Positions 8,531-17,066 of a stretch of DNA of 64,000 nt are shown here, piece after piece. The stretch is from NCBI RefSeq assembly GCF_000703165.1, contig NZ_JNLQ01000002.1:2852001-2916000 (forward strand), given 5' to 3'. The stretch's first letter is position 1. The number at the start of each line of letters is the position of its first letter. Origin of the DNA: Butyrivibrio sp. AE3004 (GTDB lineage Bacteria; Bacillota; Clostridia; Lachnospirales; Lachnospiraceae). The notes under the pieces were generated by a model. The model searched no databases and had not been told where the DNA came from. It worked only from the letters and a program-made list of their open reading frames with translations. The position numbers and the translations under genes are program-made.

Positions 8531-9934
8531 TTAAAAGTTCTGATATATAAATCCCGCAGCATCATAGCCGGGTCCCCATATTCCACAGGTTACTATAAAA
8601 GTAATCGCAGCAATATAAATAAGCCATCTGAGCCATATTCCCTGATTTTTGATCTTGTCAGCGATACATATTCCGCGCTTATTTGCAACATCAGCACCTA
8701 TAAGAAGACCTATTGCCGCAAAAAGAAGAAGTACATTTTGTCTGTCCAGTCCAAGCCCGTACAGCATGCCCTTACTTATAAACCAGGGAGCAGGCTTTAA
8801 GATATGCGTCACCATGTATATTGCAGTTTTAAAATCCTGAACCCTGAAAAAGATCCACGCAAGGTTCACCAGTAAAAACGTGATTATTATCTTCAAAAAC
8901 CTGTGTGAAAAGCTGTTCTTCTCCACTTTAAAAGATTCACACAAGCGTTCCCTTACAGGCATAAGTGCATGTCCGGCCACCTGATACATACCATGTAAAA
9001 GTCCCCATATCGCAAAGGTATAATTGGCTCCATGCCACAATCCGCTAAGAATAAATACTATTAAAATATTGATGTATTTTCTTGTTGTTCCCTTTCTGTT
9101 TCCCCCAAGAGGAATATAAAGATAATCCTTGAACCAGGAGGATAGCGAAATATGCCAACGCCTCCAGAATTCCTGTACATTTGATGACAGATAGGGTGCA
9201 TCGAAGTTTTTCATAAGGTCAAATCCCAAAACCTTCGCACAACCGATAGCTATATTACTGTAGCCGCCAAAATCACAGTAAATTTCAAATGTATAGAGGA
9301 TAGATGCTATGAGAGTAGCTGTTCCGGCATACTTCACAGGATCTGAATAAATAGCGGAAACAAGAATTGCACACCTGTCTGCAATTATCATCTTCATGAA
9401 GTAGCCCCACATCATCTGCAGAAGGCCATCCCTCATCTTATCATAACTGAAGTTCTTGGGCTCTCTGAACTGTCTAAGCATATGCCCTGCACGCTCGATA
9501 GGTCCCGATGTTACCTGGGGAAAAAATGATATAAACAATGAAAGCAAAAAGAAGTTCTTCTCAGCATAAAGATCCCCACGATAAACATCCACAAGATATC
9601 CTATGGCCATGAACATAAAAAACGACATGCCAACTGCCGAAAGCAAAGAAATACCTGCATATTTTGAAAGAGCAAGAATAAGCAGATTCGCCCCTATGGT
9701 TATGGCAAGTACCGCTTTTTTCTTTTTTCCTTCGATTTTTTCAATAATCCTTGCACCGACATAGGCCGATACCGATGTAAAAAGCAGCATCGGGAAACCT
9801 CTCAGGTCAAGAGAAAGATAAAATGCCCAGCTCATCAAAAAAAGCCACAAGTACCTTAGCTTTGCCGGGATCAAAAAATAGATTAAGGCCATTGCCGGTA
9901 AAAAAATTAAAAACTGCAAAGAAATAAGCTGCAT
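8531..9934 (-). CDS. MBOAT-family O-acyltransferase, module 2
   Basis: A polytopic enzyme of 467 residues from the ATG at 9934, which has GAGGG seven bases upstream. MBOAT blocks in order: FPQVTSGPIERAGH near 138-151, YCDFGGYSNIAIG near 219-231, a FWRRWHISLSSWFKDYLYIP block near 256-275 and SGLWHGANY with the catalytic His near 301. It is the first gene after a terminator (9988-10021) and has its own extended -10 promoter, so it opens a transcription unit running through the SGNH gene, udk and probably the DUF6077 pair. The likely job is to carry acetyl (or another acyl) groups across the membrane for glycan modification with the SGNH protein encoded 12 bases downstream. Confidence 0.92.
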   Translation of the reverse strand: MQLISLQFLIFLPAMALIYFLIPAKLRYLWLFLMSWAFYLSLDLRGFPMLLFTSVSAYVGARIIEKIEGKKKKAVLAITIGANLLILALSKYAGISLLSAVGMSFFMFMAIGYLVDVYRGDLYAEKNFFLLSLFISFFPQVTSGPIERAGHMLRQFREPKNFSYDKMRDGLLQMMWGYFMKMIIADRCAILVSAIYSDPVKYAGTATLIASILYTFEIYCDFGGYSNIAIGCAKVLGFDLMKNFDAPYLSSNVQEFWRRWHISLSSWFKDYLYIPLGGNRKGTTRKYINILIVFILSGLWHGANYTFAIWGLLHGMYQVAGHALMPVRERLCESFKVEKNSFSHRFLKIIITFLLVNLAWIFFRVQDFKTAIYMVTHILKPAPWFISKGMLYGLGLDRQNVLLLFAAIGLLIGADVANKRGICIADKIKNQGIWLRWLIYIAAITFIVTCGIWGPGYDAAGFIYQNF

Positions 9935-9968
9935 TGTTCGCCCTCGTTTATAGATAATATTAAGGTTA

Positions 9969-9977
9969 AGTATAGCA
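9969..9977 (-). promoter_or_regulatory. Extended -10 promoter for MBOAT module 2
   Basis: On the minus strand the sequence TGCTATACT forms a TGn plus TATACT extended -10. No good -35 is present 16-18 bases upstream, which such promoters tolerate. It lies between the terminator of the SGNH lipoprotein gene and the MBOAT start, leaving a leader of about 30 bases with the GAGGG site. Confidence 0.5.
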
Positions 9978-9987
9978 AACTTAGCAA

Positions 9988-10021
9988 TAAAAAAGAAGTG
10001 TCGGAGGTCATCCGGCACTTC
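9988..10021 (-). terminator. Intrinsic terminator after the SGNH lipoprotein gene
   Basis: An 11-base-pair stem (GAAGTGCCGGA with TCCGACACTTC, one G-U pair) around a five-base loop is followed on the minus strand by CTTTTTTATT. It sits 10 bases after the stop of the lipoprotein gene and separates the rSAM/DUF6044/GT2/lipoprotein unit from the MBOAT module 2 unit. Confidence 0.85.
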
Positions 10022-10031
10022 CCTGAAAATA

Positions 10032-11237
10032 TTATTTTTTCTTTAAGCTGTCTTTATATTCCCAGAAATCAAAATTATTAATTTCCACATACGGCATCTC
10101 ACTATCATCAAGCCCTCTCAGCTTTTGAATCCTGTGAGCAAGCACGGCCGCATACACCTGACGTCCTTTCTCATTATAGTGAAGTCCGTCTGAGAGATAA
10201 TCATCCACAGTTTCTATCTTTAAGTCAAACTGTGAAGCATACATAGAGTCCATAAAATCATATCCGCATGCATTTGCAAGGTTGCTTGCGGTATTGGAAT
10301 ACTCAGACAAAGGTCCTATTCCCTTACTTACGGTGTAACTGTCACCTATAGCATAACCGTCAGCATTGTACCACATGCAGTATGAGGGACCGCAGATGAT
10401 AAACTTTGCATTTGGGCTTGCTTTTTTAAGTTCAGAAATTCCCACAGACAATGCTCCGTTATAGGTTTGAACATCAAACTCATTATCGGGGTTAAACAGA
10501 TCTTTACCATTTATGTAATCATTGGCACCGTACTCAATAACATAAAGATCAACTTTCTCCGGCGTGATTTTTTTCATCTCGGCACCGGCGGGATACTGAT
10601 CCAGGAATCCCGAATCTATTTTTCCGACAAATGCATAGGCAATACCAACAAAACAGGATTCATTAAACGTATCAAGGTCAATCCCCATCCCTCTCTGAAG
10701 AGAGGCTGCCGTTCCTCCTATGGCAAAATTATAAAATTTAACTTTCTTGCCAAGAAGTGCGCATGTATAAGAAGGAATGTCAGATGCCGTTCCTCTTGCA
10801 TTGTCAAACTGGCTGTCACCTATAAAGACTATATCGTAATATTTATCCTCTTCTGCCTTTGCAGGCTCTTCAACAACCTCCTCTACAGACGTTTCCGCAG
10901 GCTGCTGAACTTCCTCAGCAGGAAGCTCCGGTTCCACTATTTCCTGAGGATCAAAAGAAGCGCTTCCTGAAGAAACAGCTGACGAATCATCGCCTGTCGC
11001 CTGTGCTTCTGCAGCTCCTTCTTCCACGGAATCCTGAGCCCCGGATTCGTTCTGTTCCCCGCTGTCGTTTGATGAAGCATCAGATGCCTCAGCGCCGGAA
11101 ACTTCTCCCTTTATCTCTTCCTCAGCAACGACATTATCCTCCGTTTTCCGGGAAGTAAGCTTAGAAGGGTCCCCACAACCGGTCAATGCCACTGTTAGTA
11201 AAATAGCTGTAATCCCCGCCATTATTCTTTTTTTCAT
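10032..11237 (-). CDS. SGNH/GDSL-family lipoprotein hydrolase
   Basis: A 401-residue predicted lipoprotein. The signal peptide ends in the lipobox LTGC, with the lipidated Cys at 21. Residues about 25-130 form a Ser/Ala/Glu-rich low-complexity tether, then a complete SGNH domain: GDSQFD near 140, the FAIGGT block near 171, YGANDYI near 236-242 and DGLHYNEKG near 350-358. It therefore has all blocks expected of an active esterase or acyltransferase. Its ATG overlaps the TAA of the upstream GT2 gene (TAATG) behind a GGAGGAG site. The catalytic domain is clearly paralogous to the protein at 722-1702, including a shared TYxGAL segment. It probably removes or rearranges acyl groups on a cell-surface glycan. 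Confidence 0.85.
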   Translation of the reverse strand: MKKRIMAGITAILLTVALTGCGDPSKLTSRKTEDNVVAEEEIKGEVSGAEASDASSNDSGEQNESGAQDSVEEGAAEAQATGDDSSAVSSGSASFDPQEIVEPELPAEEVQQPAETSVEEVVEEPAKAEEDKYYDIVFIGDSQFDNARGTASDIPSYTCALLGKKVKFYNFAIGGTAASLQRGMGIDLDTFNESCFVGIAYAFVGKIDSGFLDQYPAGAEMKKITPEKVDLYVIEYGANDYINGKDLFNPDNEFDVQTYNGALSVGISELKKASPNAKFIICGPSYCMWYNADGYAIGDSYTVSKGIGPLSEYSNTASNLANACGYDFMDSMYASQFDLKIETVDDYLSDGLHYNEKGRQVYAAVLAHRIQKLRGLDDSEMPYVEINNFDFWEYKDSLKKK

Positions 11238-12181
11238 TATTTCTCCTCCATCATCCTCTTCTTATCCGCATGGAGACTTATAAGTCTCATCTCAAACTCT
11301 CTTCTGTGATTAATTGTCAGATTGTGAAGTATCATTCCGGCAAAGAAGGACAAAAGAGCTGCCATCATTACAAAACCGCAAACGATAAGAGTCGGAAACC
11401 TTTCAACAAGCCCTGTTTCAAGATAAGCAGCGAAAATCGGTATAAAGAAAGCCACCGACACGATTGCAAGGACAAGTGAAATAATCGCAAAAAATCCCAT
11501 CGGTTTATAGTCCCTATACAGCCTTGCGATTGTCATAAGCACCCGCATCCCGTCTGAATATGTATTAAGCTTTGATTCCGAACCTGCAGGCCTGTCCCTG
11601 AATTCAATAATGTAGTTCTCAATCTGCATATGATTGTTAACAGCATGTATTGTCATCTCAGTTTCAATTTCAAAACCTGTGGACAAAACTGGAAAAGTCT
11701 TTGCAAATTCGTAACTAAATGCCCTAAATCCCGTCATAACATCTCTGATATCACAGTCAAACAGTCGATTTATGCTCCCTCTTACCAGACTGTTACCAAA
11801 ATTGTGGAAAGGTCTCTTGTTTTCGGTAAAATATGTTGAGGAAAGTCTGTCACCGACGACCATATCCGCATTTTTCTCAAGAACCAGTCTGCACATTCCG
11901 GGAGCAGACTCCATAGGATAGGTGTCATCTCCGTCTACCATAACATAACACTCCGCATCAATTTCGCGGAACATTCTTCTGATTACATTACCTTTTCCCT
12001 GAACATATTCGTGGCGGACAATCGCCCCGTTAGCATCAGCAATTTCAGAAGTGCGATCAGAAGAATTGTTATCATATACATAAATTACAGCTTCCGGAAG
12101 AGCTGCCCTTGAATCCTTTATAACCTTTTCAATTGTCTGCTCTTCATTGTAGCAGGGTATGAGTACTGCTATCTTATCCAT
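11237..12181 (-). CDS. DPM1/GtrB-like family 2 glycosyltransferase
   Basis: A membrane-associated GT-A transferase of about 314 residues from the ATG at 12181 (GAGG six bases upstream). The nucleotide-sugar domain starts IAVLIPCYNEEQTIEKV, carries the DxD-type metal site DGDDTY near 83-88, and RDVMTGFRAFS near residue 150. Two C-terminal membrane segments (about 215-240 and 253-278) follow, and a basic cytosolic tail ends the protein. This layout fits enzymes that load a sugar onto polyprenyl phosphate, providing donors for GT-C enzymes such as those encoded nearby. The sugar is not predictable. It sits between the DUF6044-like gene (14 bases) and the SGNH lipoprotein gene (1-base overlap). 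Confidence 0.88.
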   Translation of the reverse strand: MDKIAVLIPCYNEEQTIEKVIKDSRAALPEAVIYVYDNNSSDRTSEIADANGAIVRHEYVQGKGNVIRRMFREIDAECYVMVDGDDTYPMESAPGMCRLVLEKNADMVVGDRLSSTYFTENKRPFHNFGNSLVRGSINRLFDCDIRDVMTGFRAFSYEFAKTFPVLSTGFEIETEMTIHAVNNHMQIENYIIEFRDRPAGSESKLNTYSDGMRVLMTIARLYRDYKPMGFFAIISLVLAIVSVAFFIPIFAAYLETGLVERFPTLIVCGFVMMAALLSFFAGMILHNLTINHRREFEMRLISLHADKKRMMEEK

Positions 12182-12195
12182 TTCAAACCTCACGT

Positions 12196-13953
12196 TCAAT
12201 ATTTTAATGTATATACATATACTGTATAAGGCGATGAAGTATCCTCATAAACGCCCTTAAGAAAAAGGCCCTTTTCATCAGCATTACTGATTTCAATTCT
12301 TGAAAAAATGTAGTCGCATGAAAGGTCCCTGAGTGCTTCCGCATCAATGTAAATATCTGTGTCTGTAACCCCGGTCATGCTCTTCGTAGCCATTACGATA
12401 GAATCATCTGTTCCGGAATAGAGATAGCATCTTGCTCCCCAGTCATCAAAATAAATCCTGGTGTTTTCCTTGCGTTCAAGTGCAGGAGCTATTACCCTTC
12501 TGAATTTCTCCTTATACTCCTGCGAATAAAAGCCAAGGTATCCGTCAAGAGTGGCAATATCGTTATATTCAAGAACAGCGGGATGCATTCCGTAGGCTAC
12601 AGCCCACTCGTTTTTGTCGTAGCCGATATCGCTTTTTATTTTATCAAAAAGCTCCTCCGAGTAAAACTCTCCATAGCTCAGTCTGTCCACTTCTTGTCCT
12701 GTCTTTATCCTGTAAGCCGTTCCGTAAACAGTATCATAGAGATCATTGTAATGACCCGACCCAAGCAGAATTACGAACACTGCAGCTACAGGTATAAGTC
12801 TCGCAGCTATGCGGATAAAAACATTCTCCTTAGATGCCATTCTCCTACAAAGAATAAACAATAGTGCATACCACAAAAAAGGACTAAAGAAAATAGTTCT
12901 GTTAAACTGCCAGCCTGTAAGTGGGGGCAAAACAAATGCCACAAAATCTCTCATTCCTTCGCTGTAATATATTCCGTAAACTGCGCTGTTAAAGACAAGA
13001 AGCAGCATAAAGAAATTATATATATCATGAAAGATTCCTTTAAAATCCCGCTTTAAAATATAACCGGCATTAAGAACCACAAAATAAAGCATGCACAGCG
13101 GAAACACCAAATACGAATGAGCATCGTCCGCATGCATCATCCCATTCTTGAATACATCAAAGCTTTCCGTAAGAATTCCGGATAATCCCATTGAAGCATC
13201 TTTCATTGTGCTTCTTATGGTCACTTCATCGGAAAACAGCATTGCTCCGAATAATCTGTATTCAAAAATCACAAAGCCTGCTGCCAATATTACGAGTCCT
13301 ACGCATAAGGGCAAAGAAAGTTTCTTATCACTTATCCATCTCCAGATGATGGCGAGGACAAGATATCCCAAAATAAACATTCCGAAATATGAGAAATACG
13401 AAACCACCGGATAAAAAAACAGAAGTACAAAGTACTTTAAAGCCTCTTTCTTAAAGCCTATCCTGTAAATTTTCCTAAGAAGATATATAGCAAGCGGTAT
13501 TGAAGCAAAGGGAATTCCGAACGCCGGAAAAAGGTTTAATATTCCATATGCAAAGGAACATATCCACGCTATATCTCCGGGTTTCTCATCAGGCAGAAAA
13601 TCCTTAAAGAGAAGAAGACATGAAGCAATAGCTATAACAATCTTTAAAATATAGCCGACAACATACGCAGGATATGCCGGCATTATCATGAACAAAACAC
13701 TGTACAGATAAAATTCACCCGGAAGATTGTCTCTGCTTATCCCATTAAGAAATGGGACATCTGCGCCATGAGCCCAAAATGTCCCTGTATTCTTCATCAT
13801 TTTATATTGTGCTACGAAAAGATCCAGATTATCCGGCACTGCTATGTAGCTGTTTTCACCAACAATCATGTACATAGCAAAAACAGATATCATAAACAGT
13901 CCTATAAGACAGATATACCATCTGGATAATATTTTTCCGGCTAAACCTTTCAC
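12196..13953 (-). CDS. DUF6044-like polytopic membrane protein (putative GT-C enzyme)
   Basis: About 585 residues from a GTG at 13953 that has AGGAG six bases upstream. It has roughly a dozen membrane helices and a soluble C-terminal domain of about 180 residues. The first outside loop carries AVPDNLDLFVAQYKMMK, an acidic-residue loop placed as in GT-C glycosyltransferases and similar to DUF6044 proteins as I recall. The polyprenyl-phosphate-sugar synthase downstream would be a logical donor supplier. The function of this family is not established, so glycosyltransferase is inference. It lies 65 bases after the radical SAM gene in the same direction. Confidence 0.65.
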   Translation of the reverse strand: MKGLAGKILSRWYICLIGLFMISVFAMYMIVGENSYIAVPDNLDLFVAQYKMMKNTGTFWAHGADVPFLNGISRDNLPGEFYLYSVLFMIMPAYPAYVVGYILKIVIAIASCLLLFKDFLPDEKPGDIAWICSFAYGILNLFPAFGIPFASIPLAIYLLRKIYRIGFKKEALKYFVLLFFYPVVSYFSYFGMFILGYLVLAIIWRWISDKKLSLPLCVGLVILAAGFVIFEYRLFGAMLFSDEVTIRSTMKDASMGLSGILTESFDVFKNGMMHADDAHSYLVFPLCMLYFVVLNAGYILKRDFKGIFHDIYNFFMLLLVFNSAVYGIYYSEGMRDFVAFVLPPLTGWQFNRTIFFSPFLWYALLFILCRRMASKENVFIRIAARLIPVAAVFVILLGSGHYNDLYDTVYGTAYRIKTGQEVDRLSYGEFYSEELFDKIKSDIGYDKNEWAVAYGMHPAVLEYNDIATLDGYLGFYSQEYKEKFRRVIAPALERKENTRIYFDDWGARCYLYSGTDDSIVMATKSMTGVTDTDIYIDAEALRDLSCDYIFSRIEISNADEKGLFLKGVYEDTSSPYTVYVYTLKY

Positions 13954-14018
13954 GATCTCTCCTCTATAGTAATGCCCTGCTAATAACATTAAATATCAAA
14001 AAGGCTCCGATCACCGGA

Positions 14019-15014
14019 TCAGTCTTCCTTCTTGAACAATCCCATTCTCTCATGTCCGCCGAGCTTATTAGGATCTCTTCCTTCAAGGATTGCTTTAACG
14101 ATTGTCATACGGAATCCTGCGTCTATAAAGTCACAGTGCTTACAGAACGACTCATTCTGTCTGCCCGCAGCGATCTTTCTTCTGACAGCCATGAATTCCT
14201 CTGAAGCCCATCCGTCCTTGAGACTTGTTGTCGCAAGATCGGCATAATTTGTAACCTCAAAGTTATCACAGCAACAAAGTCCCAGCTTACCGTTAGGCAT
14301 AATCCACATATCAGTAAAAGGAAGGAGACAAGTCTCCTTTATGACTTTTTCCGTTGCCTGCTTATTGGGTGCTGACCCCGCTCTGTTAGTAAGAACCTCC
14401 TGAAGATATCTCATCTGAATTTCGATATCGATATCCTTGAATTCATCGGGATGAGCCTTTACATAATCGTAAATCTCCTGAATGTTCTTATGAAGCTTAA
14501 ATTCCATACTATAGTTATTGATTATAAGCTGATCGATATATGGCTGAATCTGCTTAACCTTATCAATACTAAGAATCAGTCCGTTCGTGCTCATAAAAAT
14601 AAAGCTCTCCGGAAGCTTCTCTCTTGCATATTTATGGCGCTCAACAATTTTGGTATCAAGCCAAGGCTCGTTATTGCCATAAAGAGTAAGGTGTCCTTTA
14701 TATCCCCAGTCTGCAAGCTGATCTATAATGCTCTTGTAAAGATCATCGTCTATCTTGCAAAGTGGTCTCTTCTCTGCGTGAACGTTGGCTGTACAAAAAG
14801 CACATGTAGAGTTACATCTGTTTATTGTCTCGATATTTACAACGTTCGGCATCGGGACTTCTTTTGCGTTCATGAAATAATCTATATAATCCTGTTGCTG
14901 TTTATGTCTCGTAGCAAACTGAAGTTTAAGGTATGCTTCGCTGGCAAGCATTGGAAAATGCTTTCTAGCAAACCATCCGAATTTGCCCATAAAACTATTT
15001 ACCTTAATTGGCAT
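14019..15014 (-). CDS. Radical SAM/SPASM-domain protein
   Basis: A 331-residue predicted iron-sulfur enzyme. The cluster motif CNSTCAFC (Cys 67, 71, 74) binds the SAM-cleaving 4Fe-4S cluster. GNNEPW near 113-118 corresponds to the SAM-binding GGE motif. C-terminal cysteines at about 229, 247-249, 291 and 294 form a SPASM-like auxiliary cluster region. The start has GGAGG and a strong promoter at 15053-15080, making this the first gene of the unit that continues into DUF6044, GT2 and the SGNH lipoprotein. SPASM enzymes modify peptides, but relatives inside surface-glycan loci occur and act on sugars or lipids in unknown ways. No small precursor peptide gene is visible beside it. Confidence 0.85.
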   Translation of the reverse strand: MPIKVNSFMGKFGWFARKHFPMLASEAYLKLQFATRHKQQQDYIDYFMNAKEVPMPNVVNIETINRCNSTCAFCTANVHAEKRPLCKIDDDLYKSIIDQLADWGYKGHLTLYGNNEPWLDTKIVERHKYAREKLPESFIFMSTNGLILSIDKVKQIQPYIDQLIINNYSMEFKLHKNIQEIYDYVKAHPDEFKDIDIEIQMRYLQEVLTNRAGSAPNKQATEKVIKETCLLPFTDMWIMPNGKLGLCCCDNFEVTNYADLATTSLKDGWASEEFMAVRRKIAAGRQNESFCKHCDFIDAGFRMTIVKAILEGRDPNKLGGHERMGLFKKED

Positions 15015-15052
15015 CGTGTATCCTCCGTATTTTTTTATCTACAACAGCGCTT

Positions 15053-15080
15053 ATTATATCATAGGTAGTTTTTTTTTCAA
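15053..15080 (-). promoter_or_regulatory. Sigma-A promoter for the radical SAM unit
   Basis: On the minus strand TTGAAA (15080-15075), a 16-base spacer and TATAAT (15058-15053) preceded by TGA, an extended -10. The leader to the ATG at 15014 is about 32 bases and includes GGAGG. Its -35 lies eight bases from the -35 of the divergent promoter. Confidence 0.8.
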
Positions 15081-15088
15081 CTTAGCGT

Positions 15089-15117
15089 TTGACTATCAGA
15101 TTTCTGTTCCCTATAAT
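15089..15117 (+). promoter_or_regulatory. Sigma-A promoter for the ArnT-like gene
   Basis: TTGACT (15089-15094), a 17-base spacer and a perfect TATAAT (15112-15117). Transcription should begin near 15124, leaving a leader of about 38 bases before the ATG at 15162, which has GGGAGAAGG upstream. The two divergent -35 boxes are nearly back to back, so one regulator could affect both. Confidence 0.85.
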
Positions 15118-15161
15118 TAAAGAACTAAATCTACCGGCTTTCGAAAATCAGGGAGAAGGTT

Positions 15162-17066
15162 ATGGGAACTGTAAATACGGTATCGCTTATTATCTATTTG
15201 GGACTAATTGTTTTTGCTTTATATCTTTACCGCAAAAACTCAGGTAATTCTTTTTCACAGATCAATCTATCCGATGTCACCTTTAGCAAAATATATACTG
15301 TCTTATTGCCTGTTGTACTTGTGATGATAGGTGCTGCTCTGCGTTTTTATAAGTTATCGCAGATTCCGGCCGGCCTTCATCAGGATGAGGCTTCCATAGG
15401 TTATGAGGCTTATATTCTTTCTGTATTTGGTATAGACAGAGACGGCAACAGATATCCCGTTTATCCCATTACTTACGGCTCAGGCGGTGGAAGTCCGCTT
15501 ATGATCTATCTGAATGCGGTGACCTCATTTCTTTTTGGCAGCAGTTCACTGACACTAAGGTCACTTCCTGCTATTTTGGGAGTAATAACACTTATTGTTT
15601 TCTTTTTTCTCATAAAACGCTTAAGCCGGGAATCTTTTATCGAAAATAAAGGCAATCTTACTCTGCAGTATGTTTTGGGCGAATATCTGTGGTTACCCAT
15701 AGTAAGCCTTTGCATTATGGCTCTTTGCCCATGGCATGTTATGCTCTCAAGATGGAGTCTGGACAGTAACACCATGCCTTTCTTTGTCATTTTGGCACTG
15801 CTTCTTTTTATCATGGGTGCGGGAAGGCAGAAGGAATCCACTTCATTTGAAAGTATCGGCACTCTTTTTAAAAACAAGGACAGAAAAAAAAGTCGCACAT
15901 TAAGCGCATCCGATTCCGTCTCAACTCTTTTGTTTGCTGCTTCTGCTTTTGTTTATGCACTCACACTCTACAGCTACGGTAGCGCTACTTTTATCATTCC
16001 TGTCCATTTGATTTTATTGTGCGTGATTTTTCATAGGAAACGTCGCATTACTGCTTTTCAGATTCTTATCGGCATACTTGTATTTATAATAGTTTCCTCA
16101 CCATTATTATTGTTTTACGCAATAAATACGCTTGATTTGCCACAGATAATCACTCCTTTCTTTTCCGTGACAAAATTCACTGCCAGACGCTCTATATTTA
16201 CAACAGGTGAAGGGATGCTTTTGTCCGCATTGCAAAATCTCCTGGTCATCATTAAAAATCTGGCAATCGGATGCTCTGATGAGCAGATTCTTAACTATAT
16301 ACCCGGATTCCCTCCACTTTTTGCTTTTACTTTCCCTATTACTTTACTTGGGGTAATCATAAGCATGATCAGGGTAAAACGTGGAGCTCTCCTCGATCAG
16401 GTTATCCTCAGCCTCTTTATCCCGGCTTTTGTCTTCGGACTGTTTGTTGAAGAAGACATAACCAGAATGGTCCTGATCTTCATACCCGTGATCTACTACA
16501 TGGCACGTGGCTACATCTTTGTTGTTGATGCTTTTGTCACCATTGAAAAAACCTCAGCATCAAAGCTTGTCCGCTTTTTTGCCATTTTCCTAAAGAGTAT
16601 TGCGCCTGCTCTTTTCATGGCCTCCGCATTGTTCTTTTGCAAAACATATTTTAACGAATTCAACGAATTAAGCCGTGATGCCTATATGCCCGGTTATGGC
16701 GAAGCCTGCGCATATGCAGACAAAAAGGCTTCGGGTGATGCCATAATATACTCAACCTATGAGCATGTATCAGCGCCCTTTATGATAGCGCTTTATTACA
16801 CAAAAACAAATCCATATGATTTTATAAACACGGTTCATTATAAAGATCCAAATGCCGAGTTTAGGATTGCTGACTCCTTTACTCACTTCAGATTTGGGCT
16901 CCCTGAAGATATAACAGATAATGCCCTTTCATATCTGTCTGAAGGCAATATCTTTATTCTTCATGAATCACAGATGGACACAATAAAAAACGCTCCGGGA
17001 TATAATCCCGAAGCAGTTGATATAAAATCTTTTGGTGATTTTCTTGTTATTGTCCCGATTTCCTGA
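15162..17066 (+). CDS. ArnT/PMT-like GT-C glycosyltransferase
   Basis: A polytopic membrane protein of 634 residues. After two N-terminal helices the loop GLHQDEASIGYEAY (Asp 75, Glu 76) matches the catalytic acidic loop of ArnT/GT39/GT83-type transferases, which use polyprenyl-phosphate sugars at the outer membrane face. About ten more helices follow and an outside C-terminal domain of about 120 residues begins near YMPGYGEACAYADKK. A short basic cytosolic insertion with NKDRKKSRTL lies near 240. It has its own strong promoter and no downstream partner on this strand. Its last 20 bases overlap the end of the convergent DHHW-type gene. The acceptor could be a glycan, lipid or protein. Confidence 0.82.
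   Translation: MGTVNTVSLIIYLGLIVFALYLYRKNSGNSFSQINLSDVTFSKIYTVLLPVVLVMIGAALRFYKLSQIPAGLHQDEASIGYEAYILSVFGIDRDGNRYPVYPITYGSGGGSPLMIYLNAVTSFLFGSSSLTLRSLPAILGVITLIVFFFLIKRLSRESFIENKGNLTLQYVLGEYLWLPIVSLCIMALCPWHVMLSRWSLDSNTMPFFVILALLLFIMGAGRQKESTSFESIGTLFKNKDRKKSRTLSASDSVSTLLFAASAFVYALTLYSYGSATFIIPVHLILLCVIFHRKRRITAFQILIGILVFIIVSSPLLLFYAINTLDLPQIITPFFSVTKFTARRSIFTTGEGMLLSALQNLLVIIKNLAIGCSDEQILNYIPGFPPLFAFTFPITLLGVIISMIRVKRGALLDQVILSLFIPAFVFGLFVEEDITRMVLIFIPVIYYMARGYIFVVDAFVTIEKTSASKLVRFFAIFLKSIAPALFMASALFFCKTYFNEFNELSRDAYMPGYGEACAYADKKASGDAIIYSTYEHVSAPFMIALYYTKTNPYDFINTVHYKDPNAEFRIADSFTHFRFGLPEDITDNALSYLSEGNIFILHESQMDTIKNAPGYNPEAVDIKSFGDFLVIVPIS

Noticed and set aside
14019..15161. Possible RiPP precursor near the radical SAM/SPASM gene
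   Set aside because: The 147-base upstream gap is filled by two promoters and the downstream gap of 65 bases holds no credible small gene with a ribosome site.
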